The notes under the pieces are model-generated. The model did not search any database and was not told where the DNA came from. It saw only the letters and a program-made list of their open reading frames with translations. Shown here piece after piece: positions 18,407 through 26,967 of a DNA stretch of 64,000 bases (positions within the stretch are counted from its first letter, which is position 1; the number at the start of each line of letters is the position of its first letter). The translations under genes were made by a program, and so were the position numbers. The DNA comes from Fimbriimonadaceae bacterium (GTDB taxonomy: Bacteria > Armatimonadota > Fimbriimonadia > Fimbriimonadales > Fimbriimonadaceae): NCBI GenBank assembly GCA_019454125.1, contig CP075365.1, positions 2,412,218 through 2,476,217 on the forward strand, read 5' to 3'.

Positions 18407-19612
18407 TTACAGCACGCGGTCTAAGACCTCGATCAACCGCTCGACCTCCTCGGGCGTGTTGTAGTGCACGGCGCTGACCCGCACCACTCCGTCCTCGACG
18501 TTCAGCCCCAACGCCTCGCAGAGACGGTACGCGTACATGTGGCCGTGCCGGATGGCGACGCCCTCGCGGCACACCGCGTCCGAAACGTCCTGCGAACTCT
18601 TCGCTCGGTGGACGAACGACACGGTGGGGACGCGCTCCACGTCGTCCACCCCAAAGAGGTGCACCTGTGGGTGCGTCCGCAAGTAGCCGATCAAACGGTT
18701 CGCCAGCGGACGCTCCCAATCGCGCATCCTGCGCGCCGCGGAGTCGTAAGTCTCGGCCTCCCCTCCGGCGAGGAACCGAAGGTAGTCGCGCAGGGCAAGC
18801 AACCCGGCCAGCCCTTCGTAAGAGAGCGATCCTGCCTCGAACCTCTGGGGCACCGTTTGGTTGAAGAAGTGGTTCGGCCCCGTCAACTCCTCCCACAACT
18901 CGCGCTTGCCGTAGAGCGCCGCCATGTGCGGGCCGTAGACCTTGTAAGTCGAATAAACGTAGAAGTCCACGTTCCAGTCCGAGACCCGCATCCGATCGTG
19001 GGGGGCGTAGGCCACACCGTCCACCACAACGCGGGCACCGGCCGCGTGCGCGGCCCTCGTCACCGCCGGGACGTCCATGACGTTGCCCAATAGGTTCGAA
19101 ACGTGCGGGAACGCCACCACCTTCGTGCGCTTGTCGAGAAGGCCTTGCAAGACTTCTAGGGACGACGCGCCCGTCTCCGCGTCAACTGGCCACCACTTGA
19201 CCCGCACCCCCAGCTTTTCAAGCCGCACCCAGGGGCCAATGTTCGCCTCATGGTTGGCCACATGGACGACAACTTCGTCGCCCGGCGCGAGTGTGGGCGC
19301 CAAACTTTGGGCGAGCATCGCCAGGAGCTGCGTCGTGGACGGGCCGATGACGACCGCGCCGCTGCCCGTGTTCCCCATGAAGGCGTCCAGGAAGTCGCGG
19401 GCGTCCGCCACCGTCTGGGTCGCGCGCTGGGACGCGGGATAGCTCGCGCCGGTCTGCACGTAGTCCTCGCGCATGAACCGCGCCATCTCGTCGATAACGC
19501 AGTCGGGCAGTTGCGAACCGCCCGCGTTCTCTAAGAGCGCCGTCCCCTGCGCCAAAGCCGGGAACCACGAACGGGCCTCTTCGACTGTCGGACTTGATGC
19601 TGCCGCTTGCAC
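18407..19612 (-). CDS. cysteine desulfurase-like aminotransferase (class V)
   Basis: A 401-residue PLP enzyme of the class V aminotransferase fold, closest to the 'cysteine desulfurase-like' subgroup. 'LLENAGGSQLP' near the N-terminus, 'HEANIGPWVRLE', 'VVVDGVAYAPHDRM' (the PLP Asp and His region) and 'STYKVYGPHMAALYG' (Lys that holds PLP) are visible. Members of this group are related to CsdA/SufS but are not proven desulfurases. In this window a rhodanese and a SufE are encoded some 19 kb away, so a sulfur-relay role is only a possibility. It is convergent with the prepilin operon. Confidence 0.88.
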   Translation of the reverse strand: MQAAASSPTVEEARSWFPALAQGTALLENAGGSQLPDCVIDEMARFMREDYVQTGASYPASQRATQTVADARDFLDAFMGNTGSGAVVIGPSTTQLLAMLAQSLAPTLAPGDEVVVHVANHEANIGPWVRLEKLGVRVKWWPVDAETGASSLEVLQGLLDKRTKVVAFPHVSNLLGNVMDVPAVTRAAHAAGARVVVDGVAYAPHDRMRVSDWNVDFYVYSTYKVYGPHMAALYGKRELWEELTGPNHFFNQTVPQRFEAGSLSYEGLAGLLALRDYLRFLAGGEAETYDSAARRMRDWERPLANRLIGYLRTHPQVHLFGVDDVERVPTVSFVHRAKSSQDVSDAVCREGVAIRHGHMYAYRLCEALGLNVEDGVVRVSAVHYNTPEEVERLIEVLDRVL

Positions 19613-19638
19613 GCCCGACTATGGCACGGCGCGGCCCC

Positions 19639-20334
19639 TTACTCCTCTTCGGGGATCTTCCAAAGAGTCTTATCGCCCTGGCGGATCGAAGCGGCGCCCG
19701 CGCCGTTCGCCGTGAACGCCGATTGGCCGTCGCTGCCCCGGACGGCCAGCGTCCCGCCCTTCGAGTCCGCCCGGACCTGAACGTAGGGCGCCTTCCCGCC
19801 GAAGAGCTCGAACGTCCCCCCGTCGCTGCCGGACGTCAGCCGCGCCGTGTCCTGCCCAGAAGCGGTGCGCAGAGAAAGGCTCCCGCCGGATGCGCCGCCG
19901 GTCCACGTGCCGCCTGGATTGAGGGTGATCGAAGCCTCGTTCGCCCCCGCCTTGATCGATACGAACTGACGCTGTACAGGGCCGCGAACGGTCAGCTGGC
20001 CTTCCCCATCGCCAGAGAAGAGCAGCTTTCCAGTCAGCCCCGCGCCAAGCAGGACGCTCGGTTCACCCGCGCTGTCCAACAGGGTCAAGACCGCGTTCCC
20101 TTGGTTCTGGCCGATCACCCCTAACGTCCGGTTGTCCTCAGTGACCAACCGCAATCCGGCGTTCGGAATAAAGAGGACGTCGCTGTTTCGGATGTTGGGC
20201 GGCACCTGCTGTCCGCCAACGACCTGCGACTGGGCTTGCGCCGGGCGCGACAAGATCGTGGTGGCGAGCCCAGAACCGACGACGCAACCCACGAACGAAA
20301 CGAGCAGAAAGGCAAGGTGACGGGAACGTCCCAT
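19639..20334 (-). CDS. exported protein with repeated beta-rich motifs
   Basis: A 231-residue protein starting 'MGRSRHLAFLLVSFVGCVVG'; a signal peptide or membrane anchor runs to about residue 35 ('RPAQAQS'). The rest consists of degenerate repeats of about 20-25 residues, each with a hydrophobic strand pattern followed by a Gly/Asp turn ('LTLLDSAGEPSVLLGAGLTG', 'LRTASGQDTARLTSGSDGG'). This pattern recalls beta-solenoid or phage-fibre-like stalks. No family is recognised. It is divergent from the glycoside-hydrolase-like gene, with only about 54 bases between starts. Confidence 0.65.
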   Translation of the reverse strand: MGRSRHLAFLLVSFVGCVVGSGLATTILSRPAQAQSQVVGGQQVPPNIRNSDVLFIPNAGLRLVTEDNRTLGVIGQNQGNAVLTLLDSAGEPSVLLGAGLTGKLLFSGDGEGQLTVRGPVQRQFVSIKAGANEASITLNPGGTWTGGASGGSLSLRTASGQDTARLTSGSDGGTFELFGGKAPYVQVRADSKGGTLAVRGSDGQSAFTANGAGAASIRQGDKTLWKIPEEE

Positions 20335-20388
20335 ACCAGTCTTAACGTTTCGCGCCCTTAAGAGAGCGCACGGGGTAACAACCAAGAA

Positions 20389-22164
20389 ATGACCGTCTTC
20401 CTCGCCGGCCTCGCCTTAAGCCAGATATCGCCCTCGGAGGCGTCTCGCAGCTACTGGGGTAACGCGCTGCCCGGCGTCGCATGGGCAAGGCTCGACGGGA
20501 ACATCGCCCCGCGGGGCCCCGCCCATCGAACGGCCCAAGAGATGGGGCTGCAAGGCCGCGTCATGTGGATCGACGGCACCGCGAACCTCGATGCGGTGAA
20601 CACACCCGAGAAGATCGCCGCCCTCATGCAGAAGGTGAAGACAGTCGGCTTTAACACCGTCGTCTATGACGTCAAGCCGATCGTAGGGCGCACGCTCTAC
20701 CCCTCCGCGCTCGCCCCCCAGATGACGAGTTGGAAGGGGCAGCACATGCCCGCCGGCTACGACCCCGTCGCGATCATGGGGACCGAAGCCCGCCGCCAGG
20801 GGCTTGGCTTTTTCATTGCAATGAACGCGTTCAGCGAAGGCCACTCGTACGCCAAGCGCGACGAGAAAAAGCCGGACTCCGAGTTCGGCGAGGCAGGGTG
20901 GGGCTACGAGGCGGCCCAGCTCCAGTCGGTGCGCTACGATGCGACCCCGATCCTCGCGCTCGGCGAGATGCAGTTCCCCGTGGCCCAGACCCTGAACCCG
21001 GGCGCGCTCTCCGAACCCGTCTCGCTCTTCACGCGCAAGCCGGCCGCGACTGAAGGCGCCTTTGCCGCCCTCAACGCCCGCGGCGTCGTCACCGCCACTG
21101 GCCGCCTTCCCGTTCCGGACGACCTCGCCTTTGACACGCTCGTGGTCGCCCAAGGTGAAGCGGCCATCCCGCTCCTGGCCCATATCCGCACGGGCGGGCG
21201 CTTCCGGCTCGGCTCGCTGAGCCGCTTCGTCGGCTCTGCCGAGAACCAGAACCAGATCCCGCTCATGATGAACCCCCACTCGCCCGAGATCCAGAAGCGG
21301 GCGCTGGGCTTCATCGACGAAGCGATGACGCGGTACAAGCCGGACGGCTTCCTCTACGACGACCGTCTCCGCTTCGGCGGAATCGAGTCGGACTTTAGCG
21401 AATCCACCCGGGCCGCCTTTGAGGCCCGTGTCGGCCGCGACCTTTCTTGGCCCGAGGACGTTTTCACCTTCACCTTCGATCGACGCCTGAACCGCGGCAT
21501 CGAGCCAGGCCCCTACTACGACGCCTGGATGGCCTTCCGGGCCGAGACCATGCAGAAGTTCGTCCGTGAGGCCCGTCGGCACGTGAAAACCGCATCGCCG
21601 ACCGCGCTGTTCGGCATCTACGCCGGATCCTGGTACGGCGACTACCCTCGGGTCGGCGCGAACTACGCCTCGGCCGACCTGGAGGCCGGCTTCCCCTTCC
21701 TCACCCGCGCCTATCGCGAGGCGGGCTTCGCCGGCGACCTCGATTTGCTCATCACCGGCTGCTACTACCGCTTCGGGACTCTGTATGAAGCCCTGGGCGC
21801 AGGCCGCCCTGCCGGTCAAACCGTCGAAGCCGGGGCCGTGCTCAGCACCAGAGTCTCCCGCGACCAGACCTGGACATACGCAGGAATCCAGCTGGCCGAC
21901 TATTGGGACGACCCGAGGGGCCTGGAGACGGCGCTCCAAGCGGCCGTGGCCTGCTCCCAAGGCGTCATGGTCTTCGACCTTTCGCACCGGATCGACCAGT
22001 TCTGGCCCGTGCTGGAGCGGGCGTTCGCCCGACCCGCCCAAGCGCCGCACTCGGTGCCCGGCCTCCTCGAACAAGTCCGGGCCGAGCGTGCCGCCCGCGA
22101 CAGGCGCGGAGAGAAAGACCCCCCCTTCCCGATCCTGGAGGGTGCACCGGGAGCCGGTTTCTAA
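20389..22164 (+). CDS. glycoside-hydrolase-like (GHL10/DUF187-type) secreted protein
   Basis: A 591-residue protein with a likely N-terminal signal ('MTVFLAGLALSQISPSEAS'). 'VMWIDGTANLDAVNTPEKIA' and 'TVGFNTVVYDVKPIVGRTLY' near the N-terminus, 'DGFLYDDRLRFGGIESDF' in the middle and 'DLLITGCYY' later match the TIM-barrel putative glycoside hydrolases of the GHL10/DUF187 group. The Asp-rich 'YDDRLRF' lies where catalytic or metal acids are expected. The substrate is unknown; the fold suggests a polysaccharide. It follows the divergent beta-repeat gene and is separated by about 110 bases from the kinase. Confidence 0.75.
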   Translation: MTVFLAGLALSQISPSEASRSYWGNALPGVAWARLDGNIAPRGPAHRTAQEMGLQGRVMWIDGTANLDAVNTPEKIAALMQKVKTVGFNTVVYDVKPIVGRTLYPSALAPQMTSWKGQHMPAGYDPVAIMGTEARRQGLGFFIAMNAFSEGHSYAKRDEKKPDSEFGEAGWGYEAAQLQSVRYDATPILALGEMQFPVAQTLNPGALSEPVSLFTRKPAATEGAFAALNARGVVTATGRLPVPDDLAFDTLVVAQGEAAIPLLAHIRTGGRFRLGSLSRFVGSAENQNQIPLMMNPHSPEIQKRALGFIDEAMTRYKPDGFLYDDRLRFGGIESDFSESTRAAFEARVGRDLSWPEDVFTFTFDRRLNRGIEPGPYYDAWMAFRAETMQKFVREARRHVKTASPTALFGIYAGSWYGDYPRVGANYASADLEAGFPFLTRAYREAGFAGDLDLLITGCYYRFGTLYEALGAGRPAGQTVEAGAVLSTRVSRDQTWTYAGIQLADYWDDPRGLETALQAAVACSQGVMVFDLSHRIDQFWPVLERAFARPAQAPHSVPGLLEQVRAERAARDRRGEKDPPFPILEGAPGAGF

Positions 22165-22274
22165 CCCCCGGGCCGTGGCCCGCTGGGCACCATCCCGCCG
22201 AGTTTTAGGGACGGTCGCCCTTTCGCCAAGAATGAATGGTGAGGTTCGAACGTCTCTAATAGCGGCCCGACTTC

Positions 22275-23888
22275 ATGAGCCAAAGCCCGCCCACCACCCT
22301 CGGCAAGTACCAGATCATCCGAGAGATCGCGCGCTCGAACGACATCGTTTACGAGGCGTACGACCCCTTGATGAACCGCCGGGTCGCGGTGAAGGAACTC
22401 GCCATGCCGGTCGGGGCGAGCCAACAGCAGAGGGACGACCGCATCAGCCGATTTATGCGGGAGGCCCGCGCCGCCGGCTCGCTGGTCCACCCCAATATCG
22501 TCACGGTCTATGAGGTCGGGGAGCAGGAGGGCCGTCGCTTCATCGCGATGGAGTACCTCGACGGACAGAACCTGCGGAACCTACTCGACACCAAAGGCTT
22601 CGTTCCCGCCGAACGGGCGATCGAGATCGCCCAAAAGATCCTCTCCGGCCTGGAGTTCGCCCACTCTCGCGGGGTCATCCACCGGGATGTCAAGCCGGAC
22701 AACGTCCAGCTCTTGGAAAGCGGCGAGGTGAAGTTGACCGACTTCGGCATCGCCCGCCTCACGTTCGAACCGAACCTCACGATGGACGGCCAGGTCTTCG
22801 GCACTCCGAGCTACATGTCGCCGGAGCAGATCAACGGCCGCGAGATCGACGCCCGCAGCGACCTCTTCAGCGTCGGCGTGATCCTTTACGAGATGCTTAG
22901 CGGCCAGAAACCGTTCCCGGGCGACGGCGTGGTGGCGATCACCTACGCGATCATGAACAAGGAGCCGCAGCAGCCCACCAACTGCAACCATGCCCTCTGG
23001 CAAGTAATCCTGCAGGCGCTCGACAAGAGCCCGCAGCTCCGGTTCTCCAGCGCCAAAGAGATGGCTGCCGCCCTCCAATCGGCGGCGGCGACCCTCTACC
23101 AAACCGTCATCGACCCGCCCGCTCCCACTCTCCAGGCCGTAGTTCCGCCCCCGGTGGTCGTGCCGCAACAGCCGCACCCGGCCTACACCCACCCCTACGG
23201 CACCGTCCAGCCCCCACAAAGCACCGCCTACGGCAACCCCTATGGCGCACCCTACGGCGCACCCTATGGCGGCCAGCAACCGATGGCCACTCCCTATGGG
23301 CCCGGCGGGCCGCCTGCGCAATACGGCTCGCCCTATGGCCAAATCCCGGTCTACTATCCGCCCCCTCCCCGGCCACCCATGTTCTCGGCCGCGACAAAGC
23401 AGACCTTCGGGAAGATCTTTGTCGCCGTGCTCCTGGTCGGCGCCCTGTTCGTGCTGGTCTTCCAAGGCATCAACGCCTTGACCGAGGCGTTCCGACCTGC
23501 CGGGAGTCGTGCGGCACGGTCTGTCAGTCCTGGCGGATGGCCGAACCTCGGAAGCCCGACGCCGTCCGCCGAAGACGAGCGATGGAGCAACGAAGAGATG
23601 GCGATCGCCGCCATCGAAGAGGCCAAGATCGAGTTCGATCCAGTCAAGCGTCGGGGACTTTGGAGCAGGTCTTCCCGCCGCTGGATCGAGGCTATCGACG
23701 CCGACCCCGACCCGAGGGAAGCGTCCAGGCGTGCCGTCGTCGCCTTCGTCACTGCCGCCAGCGACCTTGCGAACGCAGGCGACCCCATGAGAGCGCGTGA
23801 GGCTCTCTACGAAGCGCAAGGCTTTGCCCAGGGCCAGCCGGATCTTGAGCAGGTCGTGGATTCTTGGGAGACGAGACTCGGCGGATAG
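22275..23888 (+). CDS. membrane Ser/Thr protein kinase (PknB-like) with PYG-rich linker
   Basis: A 537-residue Hanks-type kinase. Residues 1 to about 270 form the catalytic domain: 'VAVK' Lys40, 'HRDVKPDN' (136-143) with catalytic Asp138, 'DFG' (156-158) and 'GTPSYMSPEQ'. The glycine loop is degraded ('EIARSNDIVYEA' where GxGxxG is expected), although VY and the rest are kept. A linker with repeated PYG units (about 306-365) follows, then one transmembrane helix (about 378-400) and a C-terminal extracytoplasmic helical part. It phosphorylates Ser/Thr on unknown targets. No phosphatase gene is nearby. Confidence 0.92.
   Translation: MSQSPPTTLGKYQIIREIARSNDIVYEAYDPLMNRRVAVKELAMPVGASQQQRDDRISRFMREARAAGSLVHPNIVTVYEVGEQEGRRFIAMEYLDGQNLRNLLDTKGFVPAERAIEIAQKILSGLEFAHSRGVIHRDVKPDNVQLLESGEVKLTDFGIARLTFEPNLTMDGQVFGTPSYMSPEQINGREIDARSDLFSVGVILYEMLSGQKPFPGDGVVAITYAIMNKEPQQPTNCNHALWQVILQALDKSPQLRFSSAKEMAAALQSAAATLYQTVIDPPAPTLQAVVPPPVVVPQQPHPAYTHPYGTVQPPQSTAYGNPYGAPYGAPYGGQQPMATPYGPGGPPAQYGSPYGQIPVYYPPPPRPPMFSAATKQTFGKIFVAVLLVGALFVLVFQGINALTEAFRPAGSRAARSVSPGGWPNLGSPTPSAEDERWSNEEMAIAAIEEAKIEFDPVKRRGLWSRSSRRWIEAIDADPDPREASRRAVVAFVTAASDLANAGDPMRAREALYEAQGFAQGQPDLEQVVDSWETRLGG
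23190..23376 (+). repeat. PYG-type tandem repeats in the kinase linker
   Basis: Recurring CCC-TAC/T-GGC units encode Pro-Tyr-Gly at irregular 3-10 residue spacing ('NPYGAPYGAPYG'), ending in a Pro-rich 'PPPPRPP'. The DNA repeats are short and imperfect, so slippage variation between strains is likely. Confidence 0.8.
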
Positions 23889-23968
23889 ACATATTACCAT
23901 TTTCTTGCTACAGAAAAAGCAGATTGTTCGACTGGGCCGCGGATCCCTTCGGCTGGAATACTCCCTTT

Positions 23969-24625
23969 GTGCGAGACTTGGCGAGCCTGTTGACCCTGGT
24001 ACTTAGTCTCGCTTTGGCGGTCGCTCAAGAGCAGGATCCGACCAAGCAAAGGTCGCCTATCGCGGTGCCGACGTGAACCGGATGACCGGGCGAAGGCCGG
24101 TTCCTCGGTGCGGGGGGCCAAGATCATGAGTGGCAGTTTTCGATCCGGTGGGTCGATACAAACGTGAAGCGGCCGCGCTGGCGCTTCAACGGGGCCTATC
24201 GCCTGCTTCCCCGCCTTTCGGTGGGGTTCGAATACAACCCCGTCGTTAGTGAACTCCTTCCCACCGCGAACTGGATCGCGACACCCGAAACGGACCGGTG
24301 GCCCTTGGTAAGCTTCGGTACGAGCAGCGACCGGATCTTCACACCGGAAGGCAACCGCGCTTATTTCGTAAGCTTTGCGAAGGGCATCCACGAGACCGGA
24401 CTCGCACCCTATGTCGGCATCAGCTACTCCGAATACGAAAATGGCTTGAACTTTCCGTTCGGTGTAAACGTCAGACTCTCCGACCAATGGGATCTGTTAC
24501 CCATGAACGACGGGCGTAACACCCATGCTCTCCTAACTTACAAGACTAAGGACAACAACATCAGCTTCATGCTGTTGCGGCTCCACAAGCCGAGAATCGG
24601 TATAAGCTTCGGTTTCGGCTTCTAG
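23969..24625 (+). pseudogene. broken secreted beta-barrel-like protein
   Basis: GTG 23969 starts a good signal peptide ('MRDLASLLTLVLSLALAVAQ'), but after about 35 codons the frame meets TGA at 24074 and TGA again at 24083. The same frame then stays open for 180 codons to TAG 24623-24625. It encodes alternating hydrophobic/polar strands and ends 'RIGISFGFGF', a pattern of outer-membrane beta-barrels with a C-terminal Phe. The two halves fit one original gene interrupted by two nonsense changes; a GTG at 24164 could still allow a truncated product without a signal. Base composition is lower in GC than the flanks. Sequencing error cannot be excluded. Confidence 0.55.
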
Positions 24626-24634
24626 GATAAAGCG

Positions 24635-25285
24635 ATGACTTCAATCAACATCCTCATCTGCCTTCTCGCGCAGGATGCGCCGGTGGAAATCCCGAGGACG
24701 GATCTCCCCACCGAAGCCTACTGCGTGATTTGTGAATCGAACGGAACCGGCCACGGGCTCGAAAAGCCGGTAGCCGGGGTTAAGTATAAGGACAAGGCTT
24801 ACTACTTCTGCAACAGTAGCGAAGTCAAGAAGTTCAGGGAGGATCCAGAGGCGTACTTGCCGCCCGTGCTTCCCCGACCGATGCCGACATTCGCCCTTGA
24901 AGCCATTGGAGGAGAGCAACTTAGCGTCGATAAAGGTGTGCTTCTTTTCGACTTCTGGGCAAGCTGGTGCAAACCGTGCCACGAGATCAAGCCGCGCATC
25001 GACATGGTTCGGAAACTCTATCATGATAAGGGGTTTGAGGTTCTAAGCGTCAGCGTAGACGAGAAGCGCGAAGATCTTGACAAATACCTCAAGCGTAACC
25101 CGTTCAAGAACCCGGTGTTCTGGGATAACGGAGAGACCTGGGCGGCGTGGAAAGTCCGCGCTATTCCGGCCCTCTTCCTCGTGAAGGACGGCCAGATTAT
25201 CGCGCAATGGACGGGCAAGCCGAAGAAGGGCGAGCTCGAGACCGCGGTCAAGGACGCCGTCGGGGACCGACTCGTCACCCGGTGA
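24635..25285 (+). CDS. exported YHS-domain/thioredoxin-fold (TlpA-like) fusion
   Basis: A 216-residue protein beginning with a weak hydrophobic start. Residues 28-75 resemble a YHS metal-binding domain ('YCVICES', then 'KDKAYYFCNSSEVKKFREDP', with Cys30, Cys33 and Cys59). Residues about 85-210 are a TlpA/ResA-type thioredoxin fold with active site 'FWASWCKPCHE' (Cys112, Cys115) and cis-Pro region 'RAIPALFLV'. Such fusions are expected to use or protect metal or thiols in the periplasm. AGGA lies seven bases before the start. It sits directly after the broken beta-barrel gene, and both have lower GC than their neighbours, so they likely arrived together. Confidence 0.85.
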   Translation: MTSINILICLLAQDAPVEIPRTDLPTEAYCVICESNGTGHGLEKPVAGVKYKDKAYYFCNSSEVKKFREDPEAYLPPVLPRPMPTFALEAIGGEQLSVDKGVLLFDFWASWCKPCHEIKPRIDMVRKLYHDKGFEVLSVSVDEKREDLDKYLKRNPFKNPVFWDNGETWAAWKVRAIPALFLVKDGQIIAQWTGKPKKGELETAVKDAVGDRLVTR

Positions 25286-25334
25286 CATAATCTGTAGTCG
25301 AAGGAGGGCGAACGTGCTTGAGCCCTATCGACTT

Positions 25335-25422
25335 GGAGGGGTGGCAGAGTGGTCGATTGCGGCGGTCTTGAAAACCGCTTTAGGGCAACCTAACGTGGGT
25401 TCGAATCCCACCTCCTCCGCCA
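25335..25422 (+). tRNA. tRNA-Ser (UGA), CCA encoded
   Basis: Class II tRNA with a long variable arm. The acceptor stem (25335-25341 with 25412-25418) is followed by discriminator G and CCA (25420-25422). The anticodon stem GCGGT/ACCGC carries loop CTTGAAA with anticodon TGA (serine). The T arm reads GTGGGTTCGAATCCCAC. No intron. Confidence 0.97.
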
Positions 25423-25473
25423 CGGCTCTGTCTCACCGCCCAACCGCAGAGAAGCCTGCGTCGCCTGGATCCC

Positions 25474-26967
25474 TCACAACTGACCCTTCCGACCCCGCAC
25501 GGCGAACTCAACGGCGAAACCCGCCGCGACGAGCATCGAGAACCAGATGAAACCGGTGCGATAAGGGAACGCGTCCGAGGCGGGAGGAAGGCCGACCTCC
25601 ACCCGATGCGCCGCCATCTGGCCGGTCGGGACGACGTCCCGCACCACGCCCCGCTGGTCGGTCACCAGGCTCCGCCCGCGACTGCCACACCGGACGACGG
25701 GCAGGCCTGACTCGATGCTGCGCCAGACCGTCGAGAGCCAAAGCTGGTTCCAAGCCGGCGTCTCCTCGTACCAATCGTCGATCGACATCTGCGCGAGGAG
25801 CTGCGCCCCGTTGCGAGAGTGCGCCTCGACGACTTCCGTGAAGACGCCCTCAAAGCAAATCAGTGGGCCGAGCTTGATGCCGTTCACTTCAAAGGGCGCG
25901 ATCGTGGAGCCCGGCGACAAGTCGACGGGGGCGAGGTTGAACGCGTCCAGAAACGGGAAGATCCCCCGCCCCGGCACGTACTCGCCGAACACGACCAACC
26001 GGGTCTTGTCCATGGCGCGCCACTCCCCGTCGTAGCCGAAGGCGGTCGAATAGAACTTGCCCCCCCGAGGGCGGATGCCCGCGAAGAGCACAGGGACGGG
26101 GGGCCGCCGCCCGAGGGGGTTGAGCGGTGGCATCGTTGGCCCGGCGTCCGCGAACCCTTCCGGATAGATCAAGAGGTCCGGGGCCTGGGCGATCGCGCGA
26201 GAGGCGATCAGCCGCCCCGCTTCGGCGATGCGCTGCGGCCGGGTCTCCCGGTCCGAAAACGCCATGTCCACCCCGGTCTGCCCGATCGTGACGACCTTGG
26301 TCGTCGTCGGCTGCCGCTGGCCAAACCGGGCCATCGAGACGAGCATCAAGCCCAAGAACACGAGCCCCATCCGGAACGTGGTCTGCCCGGGCGGGAGCTT
26401 CTCGCCCTCCGGCCCCGTCTCCGGCCAAACGAACATCGCGAGCACGACGTTCGGGATCGCGACCCAAGCCGAAACGAGGATCACCGTGCCATACGCGGCG
26501 TGCTGGACGAACTGAGGATAGAGGCCGAGCGGAGTCGCCAAGAACCCCCATGGAAAGGCCAGACCGGGCAAAAACGCCCTCAAGCCTTCGTGCGCGGCCC
26601 AGACCAATGGGATCGCCCAAGGACGCCGCAGCTTCCAGCACACCGAGACGAGCCAGCCGAGCGGCACATAGACCACGGAAGCCGCCAGCGAGGCCAGCAC
26701 CCAGGGCACCATCGCCAGGAAGACATTGCCCGTCCACCGCGTCACGAAGGGCAGCAGCCATGCCATCTGGCACGCGAAGTGCAGCCCGCCGAAAAGCATC
26801 CCTGAGCGGACCGCCTGTTTCCCGGACGCCTCGCGAAGCGACGCGAACCACGGGGCCAAGGCGACGAAAACGAGCAGGAAGAGGTTGAACGGCGGATAGG
26901 CGAGGTTGAAAAGCGCGACGCTGGCGACGACCGGCCAAACCCGGCTAAGCCAAAGCGGGATCTTCAA
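25474..26967 (-). CDS. lnt: apolipoprotein N-acyltransferase
   Basis: A 497-residue inner-membrane enzyme that adds the third acyl chain to the N-terminal Cys of lipoproteins. The N-terminal membrane part has several helices ('SVALFNLAYPPFNLFLLVFV'). The C-terminal nitrilase-fold domain has the Glu in 'LLIYPEGFADAG', the Lys in 'DKTRLVVFGEYVPG' and the catalytic Cys in 'GPLICFEGVF'. TTG 26967 is chosen as start because a GGAGG site lies six bases upstream; the longest frame to 26997 overlaps the phosphatase further. Its presence supports a diderm cell with triacylated lipoproteins, matching the lipobox proteins elsewhere here. Confidence 0.93.
   Translation of the reverse strand: MKIPLWLSRVWPVVASVALFNLAYPPFNLFLLVFVALAPWFASLREASGKQAVRSGMLFGGLHFACQMAWLLPFVTRWTGNVFLAMVPWVLASLAASVVYVPLGWLVSVCWKLRRPWAIPLVWAAHEGLRAFLPGLAFPWGFLATPLGLYPQFVQHAAYGTVILVSAWVAIPNVVLAMFVWPETGPEGEKLPPGQTTFRMGLVFLGLMLVSMARFGQRQPTTTKVVTIGQTGVDMAFSDRETRPQRIAEAGRLIASRAIAQAPDLLIYPEGFADAGPTMPPLNPLGRRPPVPVLFAGIRPRGGKFYSTAFGYDGEWRAMDKTRLVVFGEYVPGRGIFPFLDAFNLAPVDLSPGSTIAPFEVNGIKLGPLICFEGVFTEVVEAHSRNGAQLLAQMSIDDWYEETPAWNQLWLSTVWRSIESGLPVVRCGSRGRSLVTDQRGVVRDVVPTGQMAAHRVEVGLPPASDAFPYRTGFIWFSMLVAAGFAVEFAVRGRKGQL

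Noticed and set aside
20416-22074. A 552-codon minus-strand frame opposite the glycoside-hydrolase-like gene
   Set aside because: Shadow of the coding strand; the plus strand has a signal peptide and family motifs.
22170-22183. CGGGCC-GT-GGCCCG palindrome after the glycoside-hydrolase-like gene
   Set aside because: Two-base loop and no T-run; expected by chance in GC-rich DNA.
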